A stretch of 64,000 bases of DNA from Pseudoalteromonas luteoviolacea B = ATCC 29581 (lineage in GTDB: Bacteria; Pseudomonadota; Gammaproteobacteria; Enterobacterales; Alteromonadaceae): NCBI GenBank assembly GCA_000333235.1, contig CAPN01000020.1:118610-182609 (forward strand). The letters are read 5' to 3'. The notes under the pieces were generated by a model that searched no databases, was not told the DNA's origin, and saw only the letters and a list, made by a program, of their open reading frames with translations. Position numbers and translations under genes: made by a program. Below, one piece after another: positions 31,081 through 41,626 of this stretch (its first letter is position 1; each line of letters begins with the position of its first letter).

Positions 31081-31668
31081 CTAATCGGCTTGGTTTTGCT
31101 GTTGTGCGTAAAACTGATGTAATAATGCGTCAGTTTCATATAAAGGTAAGCCCATCACCGCAAAATAGCTACCTTCAATGCGCGTCACAAAACGCCCACC
31201 TAAGCCTTGAATACCATAACCACCCGCTTTGTCTTTGGGCTCGTTAGTCTGCCAATACCATTGAATTTCTTCAACGCTCAACCTTTTAAAGGTTACGTTC
31301 GTTGTCACAACTGTACTCAATACCTGCCCTGGCGTTGCAAACGCGATACTAGTTAACACTTCATGAGTTTTTCCAGAGAGTGCAAGCATCATGCGCTCAA
31401 AGTCAGCGTAGTTCGTTGGTTTTCCAAGAATTTGATTATGAATTACGACTGCCGTGTCGCTGCCCAATACTGGGCGATCCCGATAGCCCAACGCAATCGC
31501 TGTTTGTGCCTTTAAACGCGCTAGACGTTCAACATAGTTTGTCGGAGATTCATTCTCAAAGATGGATTCATCTGCATCAACAGCAAACTGGTCAAACACA
31601 TACCCAAGTTGCGTCACCAATTCACGCCGACGAGGTGAAGCGGAGGCTAAGTAAATTTTGTGAGACAT
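31081..31668 (-). CDS. yhdE: Maf-family nucleoside triphosphate pyrophosphatase (YhdE)
   Basis: Hydrolyses dTTP/UTP and modified nucleotides, a house-cleaning role. The start MSHKIYLASASPRRRELVTQLG is diagnostic, and the VLGSDTAVV and KDKAGGYGIQGLG segments carry catalytic residues. It overlaps the mreD stop by one base (TAATG) and is followed by rng, as in E. coli. Confidence 0.96.
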   Translation of the reverse strand: MSHKIYLASASPRRRELVTQLGYVFDQFAVDADESIFENESPTNYVERLARLKAQTAIALGYRDRPVLGSDTAVVIHNQILGKPTNYADFERMMLALSGKTHEVLTSIAFATPGQVLSTVVTTNVTFKRLSVEEIQWYWQTNEPKDKAGGYGIQGLGGRFVTRIEGSYFAVMGLPLYETDALLHQFYAQQQNQAD

Positions 31669-32144
31669 TAACGTATCCTAAAATGACGGCGATATTTTCT
31701 TAATAATAGGAAAACCCAAGGCCAACAAAGCATGCCCACCGCAGCAGGCCACAAATATTGTGGGTTAAAGTAAATATCCATCAAGAAGTGATTAAGCCAA
31801 AATTGTAACAAGTGATAGAGTGTTAAGAATAAGCCAATTAATACGGCTTGTTGCCACAACGAAAAGTTACGGATCTTTTGATAATTGCTCGCCGTAATGT
31901 AAATACAGATTGAGTAAGTTAGAGAGTTAATCCCTAAGGTTGAGCCCATGGCGAGATCCATAATCAGGCCCGTGATCCAGGCCCAACCTAAGTTGACTCG
32001 GTGAGGTAACGCTAAAGACCAGTACATAAGTACAAGTAAAACCCAGTCTGGTCTAAAAGGCTCAAACGATAAAGGTAATGGCATGAGTGCCATAACAAGT
32101 GCACAGAAAACCGAAAACGCAATCAGTAAGTAACTTGATCTCAT
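31668..32144 (-). CDS. mreD: Rod shape-determining protein MreD
   Basis: A 158-residue inner-membrane protein with five hydrophobic segments, part of the elongasome with MreC, RodA and PBP2. The start at 32144 (MRSSYLLIAFSVF) overlaps the mreC stop as ATGA; eight further codons upstream lie within mreC and are unlikely. Sequence such as GLIMDLAMGSTLGINSL is typical of MreD. Confidence 0.95.
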   Translation of the reverse strand: MRSSYLLIAFSVFCALVMALMPLPLSFEPFRPDWVLLVLMYWSLALPHRVNLGWAWITGLIMDLAMGSTLGINSLTYSICIYITASNYQKIRNFSLWQQAVLIGLFLTLYHLLQFWLNHFLMDIYFNPQYLWPAAVGMLCWPWVFLLLRKYRRHFRIR

Positions 32145-32973
32145 TGCATTTCCTCTTGTTGGTTCCAAAGTAAAACAAGTAAACGAATGCGATCTAATTG
32201 TGCAACTGGCTCAGCATAAACCTGCGCAAATGGCTGCCCCTCATCACGATTAATTTCAGTCACTACCGCAACAGGATACCCTTCAGGAAAAGTTCCGCCT
32301 AAACCAGACGTGACTAACACATCCCCTATTCGAATATCTAAACTATGAGGAACGTGAGACAAGCGCATTTTATCCACTTTACCAATGCCTTCGACTACGG
32401 TACGGACATCGTTACGTAAAATTCTTACTGGTGTCGCGTGAGTTGTGTCGGTCATTAGGATTACGCGAGAGGTGGTTGTACCTACTTTTAATAGCTGTCC
32501 GACAATACCCATTTCGTCAATGACTGGTTGACCTTCGTACGCCCCATCTACCGTACCGCGATTAATCACCACTTGATGTGAGTAGGGATTAGAATGAACG
32601 GAAAGTACTTGCCCGATTAATCGACGATTTCCTTGTCGTGCGGACGATCCTAGTAATGCTCTGAGCTCACGGTTTTCTTTTTTCAAAAACGCCAACTGTT
32701 GCAGCTGTTCTCCTTGCATCAACTGTTTTTCTCGCAATAACGCATTATCGATGCGCAATTGCTCTTTGGTCTGCAAGTTTTGCACACCAACATTCAACAG
32801 CTCATACGGGACATTTGCCAGATACAACAATGGACTCACTAAGGTGTTTAATCCCGTTCGAACCATCGAACCACCCACGGTATAGCGGTCACCCACAATC
32901 AGGGCAATACTAAGCACAACTGCGACAGACAGTCGCAGTTGTAAAGAGATGGTTCGGCCGAATAATAGATTCA

Positions 32974-32974
<1 letters not shown>
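32141..32974 (-). CDS. mreC: Rod shape-determining protein MreC
   Basis: A bitopic membrane protein with a periplasmic beta-rich head that activates the PBP2-RodA synthase. A transmembrane helix (about 11-30), a coiled coil (about 65-107) and the MreC core (VLSVHSNPYSHQVVINRGT and LLVTSGLGGTFPEGYPVA-like) are visible. Its ATG shares a base with the mreB stop (TAATG). Confidence 0.96.
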
Positions 32975-34044
<1,070 letters not shown>

Positions 34045-34087
34045 CTACTGGTAGAAACCTACCTTCTATCCGTGAAAACACGTACTG

Positions 34088-36142
34088 CTATCTTTGTTTT
34101 ATCAGCCTAAAGCCGATGTAATTTGCTCTAAAGTCTGGCGCGAGCGTCAATCGAGTTGAAACCCGAGCTAAACTTGGGGCGAAATTCCACGCTCCACCCC
34201 TTACCGTCACATCGGATTGCGACGCACGTTTTTGCGTCCACTCCCAAACGTTACCGACGGTATCGTATAAACCATACGCATTTGGTGCAAATTCACTTAC
34301 TGGCGCTGGGCTTTTATTCGACCACTCACTGCCACACCAACCGCAGTTAGCCAAATTGCGGCCAATTTCGTTACCCCAAGGATATTCGGCACTAGAACCT
34401 GCTCTTGCTGCATATTCCCACTCTACCTCGTTAGGTAATCGGTATTGCTCACCCGATTCTGCACTTAGCCAATCTGCAAACGATTTTGCATCATCGTACG
34501 ATACACATACCACGGGGAAATTGTCTTTCTGTTCATAACCTGGATTCTTCCAATTGAAATCGATATCCCAAATTGGTTCACCATTTTTATAATGCGCACA
34601 ACCTTTGCCTTTTTCTGCTTCTGTAACATAGTTAGAGCGTTCAATAAATTGGCGAAACTGTGCAACGGTCACTTCTGTACTTTGCATAGAGAAAGAATGA
34701 CTAAGTACTTTTTCTACAACGGGACGTTCGTTTGCAAGACCATTCCCAGTCAAATCCCCCATCATAAACTTACCTGCAGGAATGACTACGGTCGTGTTTT
34801 GTGGATTGCTTGACACTGTCGCGACTACCGAGTCTGATTTTATTGGCGCAGGCGCTGCAATCATTTCGGGTTTCTTTTGCAATCGTGCATTTAAAATGCG
34901 TGATTTTCTTAAATCAACTTGTTTCGAGTAGGTTTCGTAGCCCAGTTTACGGATTTCTACATTATAAATACCCGGCGCTAATTTTGCGGATAATTTTGTC
35001 GAACCATAGCTCACGCCATTGATAAACACTTCATCATCAAATACATTAGAACGAATTGTAAACTCTACCGTCGCTTTCTTTTCAGGTAGAGGTTGAGACT
35101 TTTTTAGCGACGTTTCAGCAATTGGAGCCACCTCCATCTTTGCCACGGTAACAACATTAGATGGTTTAGTTGTCGAAACATGAGTCGGCTGTTCTGGAAT
35201 AGCAACCGTTCCTATTACTACTTGCGAATCGTCTAAATTTGTAAATTGCGTATCGCTGTAGGTAGCAGGATAATTAGCTTGATATCCGATAGAAAGTGGC
35301 GTTCCATATTCCGAACAAAAACGATTATCAACGCTTAGTAAGCCGCATAAACGACTACTATTTACATCGCCTCGCATTGTCACACTAAGGTTAACGGAGT
35401 AATTACCTTGTCCACTGAATGAACTACTTACAACATGGCTACTCATCACTTGAACTTGGGCACCGGCAATATTGCGCTTCGGCTCAACCGTGCGTTGCTC
35501 TGTTAAATTAGCAAATATTTGGTCGATAAATCGTTTCGTTGCTTTTTGCAATCCTAACTGCTGACCACGCTGTTCACACGCCGCTAATGTTTCAGTGCGT
35601 TTACAATTGATCGTGTGATCCACTTCTAACGTCCCTTCACGAGTAAACTCATTACGAAGACGCTCGATACGCGCAGTACTTAATTGATCTTTTAGGCTTT
35701 CTAACGTATTAACTAAGGTATGCTTTGCTACACGAATTTGCTCAATGTCTTTACGCTGAGCTGCAATTGCCGCCAATTGCATCGCGATGTCATCTTTGTT
35801 TTTCTTATGAGATGCTACTGACTGCTGATATCTCGTTTGTGCCGCTGAAATATCAAGATTTGGATCGTCAATCATGCGACGATATATTTCATTCATTGCA
35901 TCGAGTGCTTGGTTCTTTTCTTTTTCTAATTCACTTGAGCGCTTTCGCAATAGCGTTAATTGACTTTGCAGCCTTGCTTCTTCTGCGACATGCTTGTCGA
36001 GCACTGTCGAATAGTTATCAAGCTCACTTTGCTTAGTGGTTAATTCTGTTTCAATCGCATTGACTGTAGCTGTGTCCTGAGCGAAAGCGCTGGAGGCCAG
36101 CAATGCTACAGACACAAAAAAAGGTAGAGGAGCAATTCGCAT
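34088..36142 (-). CDS. Secreted coiled-coil protein with PEGA and SUMF1/FGE-like domains
   Basis: The 684-residue product has a signal peptide (MRIAPLPFFVSVALLASSAFA), a long coiled coil (about 25-165), a less ordered middle with two Cys-containing stretches (CKRTETLAAC near 180), a PEGA domain (about 357-424, with VFINGVSYGSTKL) and a C-terminal sulfatase-modifying-factor domain (about 452-684, with GKFMMGDLTGN and YRLPNEVEWEYAARAG). The FGE catalytic cysteine pair near the C-terminus is missing, so formylglycine generation is unlikely; the domain probably binds a ligand or partner. The ATG at 36142 has GGAA upstream. It is periplasmic by inference and sits upstream of mreB. Function unknown. 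Confidence 0.85.
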   Translation of the reverse strand: MRIAPLPFFVSVALLASSAFAQDTATVNAIETELTTKQSELDNYSTVLDKHVAEEARLQSQLTLLRKRSSELEKEKNQALDAMNEIYRRMIDDPNLDISAAQTRYQQSVASHKKNKDDIAMQLAAIAAQRKDIEQIRVAKHTLVNTLESLKDQLSTARIERLRNEFTREGTLEVDHTINCKRTETLAACEQRGQQLGLQKATKRFIDQIFANLTEQRTVEPKRNIAGAQVQVMSSHVVSSSFSGQGNYSVNLSVTMRGDVNSSRLCGLLSVDNRFCSEYGTPLSIGYQANYPATYSDTQFTNLDDSQVVIGTVAIPEQPTHVSTTKPSNVVTVAKMEVAPIAETSLKKSQPLPEKKATVEFTIRSNVFDDEVFINGVSYGSTKLSAKLAPGIYNVEIRKLGYETYSKQVDLRKSRILNARLQKKPEMIAAPAPIKSDSVVATVSSNPQNTTVVIPAGKFMMGDLTGNGLANERPVVEKVLSHSFSMQSTEVTVAQFRQFIERSNYVTEAEKGKGCAHYKNGEPIWDIDFNWKNPGYEQKDNFPVVCVSYDDAKSFADWLSAESGEQYRLPNEVEWEYAARAGSSAEYPWGNEIGRNLANCGWCGSEWSNKSPAPVSEFAPNAYGLYDTVGNVWEWTQKRASQSDVTVRGGAWNFAPSLARVSTRLTLAPDFRANYIGFRLIKQR

Positions 36143-36396
36143 AGTTTCCATTCCCAAAAGCGGCAATTATTTGGTCATTGTTATTTTTTATAATAAGGGC
36201 TTTATGCTATGTACTTAACGCCTAAAACACAAGCTTTGCACAATTAATATCTGAGTTTACAACCATTAGCCTACGTCTGACCAGTTTTGTTAGGCAATTT
36301 TCGTCAATTATATTGCAATATTTTTCGCACTTTAGAGACAATATCATTGTTGGGGAAATATTTCACTGACTGACTCTGTTTTTAGAAGGTAATACA

Positions 36397-37308
36397 ATGC
36401 TAGATAGTCTTACATCACCACTACAGTCAATAGATTCTCCATTGCTCACTCGTCACGGTATTAGATTGACGATTAAGCGAGATGACTTAAACCATCCCTT
36501 GGTGAGTGGCAATAAATGGCGAAAGCTCAAATTTAATCTCGAATATGCCTCGAAACATAACTTTCAAGGGGTTTTAACGTTTGGAGGGGCCTTTTCAAAT
36601 CATATTTATGCAACGGCAATGGCATGTAAGCTAGCCAATCTAAAATGCAAGCTCATTATTCGTGGCCTACCCCTTGACCCAAACAATCCAACATTAAAAC
36701 TTGCAAAGGCGAGCGGTGCCGAATTGTTTCCTGTCGACAGAAAGACCTATCGATTACGTCACGACAGTGGCTACCTTGAATTCCTTCACAAAGAACATCC
36801 TGAATATTGGATAGTTCCTGAAGGCGGCAGTAACGACCTTGCATTACTAGGCCTAAAAGAACTAACCATGAGCTTACCACACAGTGATGTTATCGCATGT
36901 GCAGTTGGCAGTGGCGGTACCCTTGCAGGTATTACCTTGGCAGCGCCAAAAACAACGCAGATTTTTGGCGTTGCCGTCCTAAAAGGCGCAAGTACACTTA
37001 AACACGATGTATTAGCGAACTACCCAAGCTTATCTGCTTATGATAATTGGTTGATTAATGATGAATATCATGACGGAGGCTATGGCCGCTTCTCAGATAA
37101 GCTCTGGCAGTTTTGCCAACAATTCCAACATCACTACAATGTCCCATTAGAACCGATTTACACAGGTAAACTATTGTATGGGTTATGGGATAAAATCTCT
37201 CAGGGTTACTTTCCATCAGGCAGTCACATTATCGCCATTCATACTGGAGGATTACAGGGCTTAATGGGTCTTAAGTACCGTGGCCTGATATCATCCCTGA
37301 GTCGCTAA
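36397..37308 (+). CDS. PLP-dependent enzyme, ACC deaminase / D-cysteine desulfhydrase family
   Basis: A 303-residue fold-type II PLP enzyme. The cofactor lysine is Lys40 in SGNKWRKLK and the nucleophile region is GGAFSNH (67-69), followed by a phosphate-binding loop GSGGTLAG. These features fit the 1-aminocyclopropane-1-carboxylate deaminase/D-cysteine desulfhydrase family. Marine gammaproteobacteria commonly carry such a gene, and D-cysteine desulfhydrase-like activity is more probable than true ACC deamination. Its 3' end overlaps the convergent csrD by 38 bases. Confidence 0.88.
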   Translation: MLDSLTSPLQSIDSPLLTRHGIRLTIKRDDLNHPLVSGNKWRKLKFNLEYASKHNFQGVLTFGGAFSNHIYATAMACKLANLKCKLIIRGLPLDPNNPTLKLAKASGAELFPVDRKTYRLRHDSGYLEFLHKEHPEYWIVPEGGSNDLALLGLKELTMSLPHSDVIACAVGSGGTLAGITLAAPKTTQIFGVAVLKGASTLKHDVLANYPSLSAYDNWLINDEYHDGGYGRFSDKLWQFCQQFQHHYNVPLEPIYTGKLLYGLWDKISQGYFPSGSHIIAIHTGGLQGLMGLKYRGLISSLSR

Positions 37309-38977
37309 ACTGTTGAAGAGGTTCACTAAAGTAATGTCCTTGTGCCCCTTTAATGCCAAGTTTTTGCAAACATAGTAATGTTTGATGATTTTCTACACCT
37401 ACGGCAAACACGATTAATTTTAACAATTTGGCTTGCGTGACTATCTCTCGCACAACACGCTGTTTCTGTAAATCCACTTCAATATTCAGTAAGGTGTCGA
37501 CGCTCAGCTTTAATCCAACTATCGCCGTTTGACCAACAAATTGACTCATCTCAATTGGCTTTTCAACATGGTCTACAATGACTCTGGAGCCTTTTTTAAA
37601 TAAATGACGAAACACGGCATGATATTTCTGTGGTGATTCTGCATAATCGCTTGCCGCAATTTCAAAAACCAATCTAGATGAATCCTTGAATGTACCTAGC
37701 TTTTCTAACAACCACTTTTGAAATGGCTCATTTTGCCAACTGACACTATGCAAGTTTATGTGCACATCAAGCGAAGATGGCTCTTTTTGCAATACTTTAA
37801 TTATATGTGTCAAAACCGCTTTATCTAATTCAATATACTGACTTGGTTCACTCAAATGTTGAATAAACTGCTTTGCTGACATCAAGCCTATTTTTTCGTG
37901 TCGCACACGCAGCAGTGCTTCGCTAGCCATAATATCTTGTAACTCAAAACTAATAAGCGGTTGAAAAAGGATCATAAACCGTCCTTTTTCTAGATATTCC
38001 ATAACATTTCGTTTTTCACTAAAAAGCTCATTTTGCGTATGGTTTAGCGGTTGGCAGTGATAATGATGCCATAAATTACTGCTCGCAATTGCGAGTGACG
38101 ACTTTGAAAGTTGGTAGACCTTGGCTTGCTCTGCTTGATGCGGGTAGAAACACGCCCCAACTTTTACGGCTTTACGCGAAAGATCACTGCGGTATTTACG
38201 TAATGCCCGATAAATTTGTTCATGCACAATCGCTGTCATATCGTGCATGTCTGTCTGATTCACTAATGGGAAAGTAATCGCCAACAACCCAGTATTAAGG
38301 TACTTCACTCGACATTTTTGGCTTTTGGGTAACGCCTTTGCAATCACAACCTTAAAATACGCCTCAGCATCACACTCATTTGGTAAACTAGGTTCATAGC
38401 TTACTAAACTAAACAGTCCATATTGCTCTGCAAGCAACAAATTAACTGGTTCCGTTACCCTTTCTGATTTAGAATTTACTGGCTCAACAAACTCACTTTG
38501 CTGTAGGGATGCGCTGACGATAAATTGTTTTCGCCATACTTTAAGCCATCTAAAGGCGAAGGCCGCAACAATTAATAACAATCCTGAAAAAGACACAAAC
38601 CAATGTGCATAAAAAACAACGGTGTTCGTATGCCTCAGTATTAAGGTCACTCCTTTTGCAGTAAACACTTCATTTTCTGGTTGAGAATAAAACCATTGCT
38701 GTGACTCACGTTGAAGATCTGACGCCGCATTGCTCGCGTTACTAAGCTCAAAGCCTTGTGCCTCTGCCAATCGCGTTATTTCACGTCTATCTTGCTCAAT
38801 AAGAGGATCCAGTCCTGCGTCAGCGACTTCACTAATAAGATTCAAACCTTGCTGATGGACTCGTTCATGAAAGACATGGTAAAGCGCAACATTTCCACCA
38901 ATCCACAGCCAAAGCACCCCCACCCAAAAGCAAGTTGAGATAAACCATTCGTTGCAAAATCGACGTTGGTGAGTCAT
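37271..38977 (-). CDS. csrD: CsrD-type degenerate GGDEF/EAL membrane protein
   Basis: A 568-residue protein with two transmembrane helices (about 12-30 and 120-142) enclosing a short periplasmic region, then degenerate GGDEF (about 195-320) and EAL (about 330-560) domains. EALLRVRH is kept, but the catalytic Asp-Asp loop is replaced by VDHVEKP and no GGDEF signature is seen, so c-di-GMP turnover is unlikely. In E. coli, CsrD instead targets CsrB/C sRNAs for RNase E decay, which feeds into CsrA control. The neighbouring ssb gene is usual for this homologue (also called mshH in Vibrio). Confidence 0.87.
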   Translation of the reverse strand: MTHQRRFCNEWFISTCFWVGVLWLWIGGNVALYHVFHERVHQQGLNLISEVADAGLDPLIEQDRREITRLAEAQGFELSNASNAASDLQRESQQWFYSQPENEVFTAKGVTLILRHTNTVVFYAHWFVSFSGLLLIVAAFAFRWLKVWRKQFIVSASLQQSEFVEPVNSKSERVTEPVNLLLAEQYGLFSLVSYEPSLPNECDAEAYFKVVIAKALPKSQKCRVKYLNTGLLAITFPLVNQTDMHDMTAIVHEQIYRALRKYRSDLSRKAVKVGACFYPHQAEQAKVYQLSKSSLAIASSNLWHHYHCQPLNHTQNELFSEKRNVMEYLEKGRFMILFQPLISFELQDIMASEALLRVRHEKIGLMSAKQFIQHLSEPSQYIELDKAVLTHIIKVLQKEPSSLDVHINLHSVSWQNEPFQKWLLEKLGTFKDSSRLVFEIAASDYAESPQKYHAVFRHLFKKGSRVIVDHVEKPIEMSQFVGQTAIVGLKLSVDTLLNIEVDLQKQRVVREIVTQAKLLKLIVFAVGVENHQTLLCLQKLGIKGAQGHYFSEPLQQFSDSGMISGHGT

Positions 38978-39045
38978 AGCGGACCCAGTGTGCTAGATGA
39001 GTAACTTAAGTGTTGTTCAAAAGCAGTGAATTCGCAAGGTAGAAA

Positions 39046-39078
39046 GCAAAACGCCCAGTAAGAACTGAGCGTTTTTTT
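39046..39078. terminator. Terminator between ssb and csrD
   Basis: ACGCCCAG (39051-39058) pairs with CTGAGCGT (39065-39072). T-rich tracts exist on both sides, so it works for ssb on the minus strand and would also stop plus-strand readthrough. Confidence 0.75.
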
Positions 39079-39097
39079 AGTGTTTACGGACTACCAA

Positions 39098-39757
39098 TTA
39101 AAACGGAATATCGTCATCAAAATCAATTGGTGGCTCCATTGGGTTACTCGCACCACCATGATTTGAGTTTGATTGCGGTTTAGGAGCAAAACCACCATAA
39201 GGTTGGCCTTGATTCGAACCGTAATTTCCTTGCTGGCCATTGTTATTATAATTATTTTGACCGTATTGATTATTTTGCGCAGGAGCGGTTTTCGGCGCTT
39301 GGCCTTGCTGAGGTGACATTGAGCTTGATTGAGGTTGTCCATATCCGCCACCATGATTTTGTGCTGGTGCCGACTGAGGTGCATTTTGATATCCACCAGA
39401 CTGACCTTCTGTGCGACCACCTAACATCTGCATTTGACCGCCCATATCAACAACGATTTCTGTTGTATAGCGCTCTTGGCCGCCTTGATCTGTCCATTTG
39501 CGAGTCTGCAAACGACCTTCAATGTAAACTTGTGAACCTTTACGTAGGTATTCACCTGCTACTTCAGCCAATTTACCAAACAGCACTACTCGGTGCCATT
39601 CAGTGCGCTCTTGCAATTGACCGGTATTTTTATCTTTCCAACTATCAGTCGTTGCAATACTAATGTTCGCAACGCCGTTTCCATTTGGCATGTAACGCAC
39701 TTCTGGATCTTGGCCTAAGTTACCTACTAAAATGACTTTATTCACACCACGTGCCAT
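39098..39757 (-). CDS. ssb: Single-stranded DNA-binding protein
   Basis: An OB-fold domain (about 1-112, start [20 protein letters not shown]) is followed by a Gly/Gln/Asn-rich flexible linker (about 115-205) and the acidic tip ending DFDDDIPF, which recruits repair and replication proteins. Length 219 is longer than E. coli (178) because of the linker. An intrinsic terminator lies just downstream. Confidence 0.97.
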   Translation of the reverse strand: MARGVNKVILVGNLGQDPEVRYMPNGNGVANISIATTDSWKDKNTGQLQERTEWHRVVLFGKLAEVAGEYLRKGSQVYIEGRLQTRKWTDQGGQERYTTEIVVDMGGQMQMLGGRTEGQSGGYQNAPQSAPAQNHGGGYGQPQSSSMSPQQGQAPKTAPAQNNQYGQNNYNNNGQQGNYGSNQGQPYGGFAPKPQSNSNHGGASNPMEPPIDFDDDIPF

Positions 39758-39824
39758 GGCACTTTCTCCTCACACTTTTATTCTCAACTTCACTCTACTT
39801 TATTCCTAGAAGAGCGTGTTGATC

Positions 39825-41192
39825 TTAGCCTAACCCAGCAAGTTGCTTTGCCGCGTTTAAATCAAATTCTTTGTCGTCAACTTTTAAATAACAACGACTT
39901 TCTTCACTCACGACTGTCGCTTCTATCACGCCTTTCAGTGATACGAGTTTAGAAGCAAGCATGTCCGCCTCGCCTTCAGAGTCAACTTGGACCAGTAAGC
40001 TTATTACTTTACTTCGCGGTGGAATTTGCATATTCCACGCAATGATTAACCATATTACCCCAACCATAGCGGATGCGGCAAATACGATCTGGGCATTAAA
40101 ATGCTGAGCCAATATTCCGCCTAACATACCACCTAGAAATGCTCCAAAAAATTGGCTAGATGAAAATACGCCCATTGCCGCCCCTTTTTGAGAGGCTGGT
40201 GCAAAGCGCGATACCAATGCTGGCATCGTAGCTTCTAAAAAGTTAAAGGCCACAAAGTATAACAACATGCACACACCTATTGCCCAGATATTGCTAGCCA
40301 TAAGACTAAGCGAAAGGGTACTTAAACTTAGCAGCAAAATACAAAAGATAAACACCGCACGTTCTTGTTGTTTGCGAATTGCGACTATCATCATGGGTGC
40401 CATTAATACAAAAGCCAGTAAAAATACAGGAATGTATAATTTCCAATGCATTTCTGCAGCAAGTCCATCGCGAATTAATTGATTTGGTAGTGACACAAAT
40501 AGCGTTGTCATCGTTAAGTGCAGTAACAATACACCAAGATCTAAACGTAAAAGTTGCGGATGCTTAATCAACTCTTTGATAGCAGATACAGTGGCAACTG
40601 TATCGCCTTTTGGGGCTCGATTCACTGAGCTTGGTACAATGAACAATATAATTCCAATCCCCACCACCGCCAGCACAGCCGTCGACCAGAAAACACCTGT
40701 TACACCGAACGAAGCCGCAATCATCGGTCCTAATAACATCGCAATCGCAAAACTTAGACCGATGCTCATACCAATCACAGCCATGACTTTAGGTCGTTGC
40801 TCGTCACGGGTTAAATCCGATGCAAGGGCCAATAGTGCACTCGCTATCGCCCCCATTCCCTGTAAGGCTCGGCCAATAGCAACCCAATAAATCGACTCTG
40901 CTAAAGCGGCAATCACTGAGCCTATCGTAAATACAATTAACCCGCCTACAATAATTGGCTTCCGTCCGAAGCGGTCTGACAACCAACCCATTGGGATCTG
41001 GAGTAACGCTTGAGTTAAGCCATAAGCCCCAATTGCAAGGCCTATCCAAAGCGGCGAAACATCGTCGTAGTGCTGTCCATAAATAGCCAAAACTGGCATC
41101 AACATGAACAGACCTAACATCCGGAATGCAAAAACGCTGGCCAGAGAAATGGCAGCGCGTTTTTCTAATTGATTGAGCGCAGCAGTCGACAT
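39825..41192 (-). CDS. yajR: MFS transporter of the YajR type
   Basis: A major facilitator with twelve predicted helices and the motif A loop GWLSDRFGRKP. A C-terminal ferredoxin-like domain of about 65 residues (from VISLLVQVDSEGEADMLASK on) matches the YAM domain of E. coli YajR, whose substrate is not settled. The ATG at 41192 is preceded by GGGA. It lies between ssb and uvrA, an arrangement common in related genera. Confidence 0.85.
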   Translation of the reverse strand: MSTAALNQLEKRAAISLASVFAFRMLGLFMLMPVLAIYGQHYDDVSPLWIGLAIGAYGLTQALLQIPMGWLSDRFGRKPIIVGGLIVFTIGSVIAALAESIYWVAIGRALQGMGAIASALLALASDLTRDEQRPKVMAVIGMSIGLSFAIAMLLGPMIAASFGVTGVFWSTAVLAVVGIGIILFIVPSSVNRAPKGDTVATVSAIKELIKHPQLLRLDLGVLLLHLTMTTLFVSLPNQLIRDGLAAEMHWKLYIPVFLLAFVLMAPMMIVAIRKQQERAVFIFCILLLSLSTLSLSLMASNIWAIGVCMLLYFVAFNFLEATMPALVSRFAPASQKGAAMGVFSSSQFFGAFLGGMLGGILAQHFNAQIVFAASAMVGVIWLIIAWNMQIPPRSKVISLLVQVDSEGEADMLASKLVSLKGVIEATVVSEESRCYLKVDDKEFDLNAAKQLAGLG

Positions 41193-41626
41193 AATTCCCA
41201 AGTTTTAACGTGTTATCTGAAGCGACGTTCAGTTTATCATAATAACGTAAAGTTTGGAGAAGAGATTGGAATATCCCCAAGCAATCTGAAGATGCTTGAT
41301 TACATCAAGTATTTACAGGTCTTTAAGCACCATATTGATTGCAGGTATTGACCTTACCTTTATCAAAATCAATAACGCAGCATAAGCGCCTGTAAAACAT
41401 ACCCAATGGGAGCTGCACTATGTTTCCACTGCATTGTTACGTTAATTTATAAGCGCACCTTGCTTGCATTGGCGAATCTATAATTGAAACAAGGTGATAC
41501 ATTGGAAACAGGCTACTCCACGTTGTTTGGGTTTATACCCAAAATACCGCATTATGCTTGCTCTGTAAGATTGTGTCGGCTGTTAGGCGCGACATTCGTT
41601 TGATATTTAGTAGGCTAAGTTGATGG
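41193..41626. other. 434-bp non-coding gap with short inverted repeats
   Basis: No plausible gene. It holds one copy of the TATACCCAA-type motif (41271-41296) and a palindromic version TTTGGGT-TTAT-ACCCAAA (41526-41543). A long imperfect inverted repeat is bounded by TGTTTCCA (about 41428) and TGGAAACA (about 41504). The region looks like worn repeat material. Confidence 0.5.
41271..41296 (+). repeat. Dispersed TATACCCAA...GATGC motif, copy 1 (diverged)
   Basis: ATATCCCCAAGCAATCTGAAGATGCT (positions 41271-41296) resembles three further intergenic copies at 45349, 48277 (minus) and 49246. This family of short motifs is known to recur between genes in Vibrio and Alteromonadales genomes. Confidence 0.5.

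Noticed and set aside
34088..36142. Active formylglycine-generating enzyme
   Set aside because: The C-terminal cysteines used in catalysis are absent and no sulfatase gene is nearby.
37271..38977. Active c-di-GMP phosphodiesterase or cyclase
   Set aside because: The GGDEF signature is absent and the EAL Asp-Asp loop is replaced, which is the CsrD pattern.
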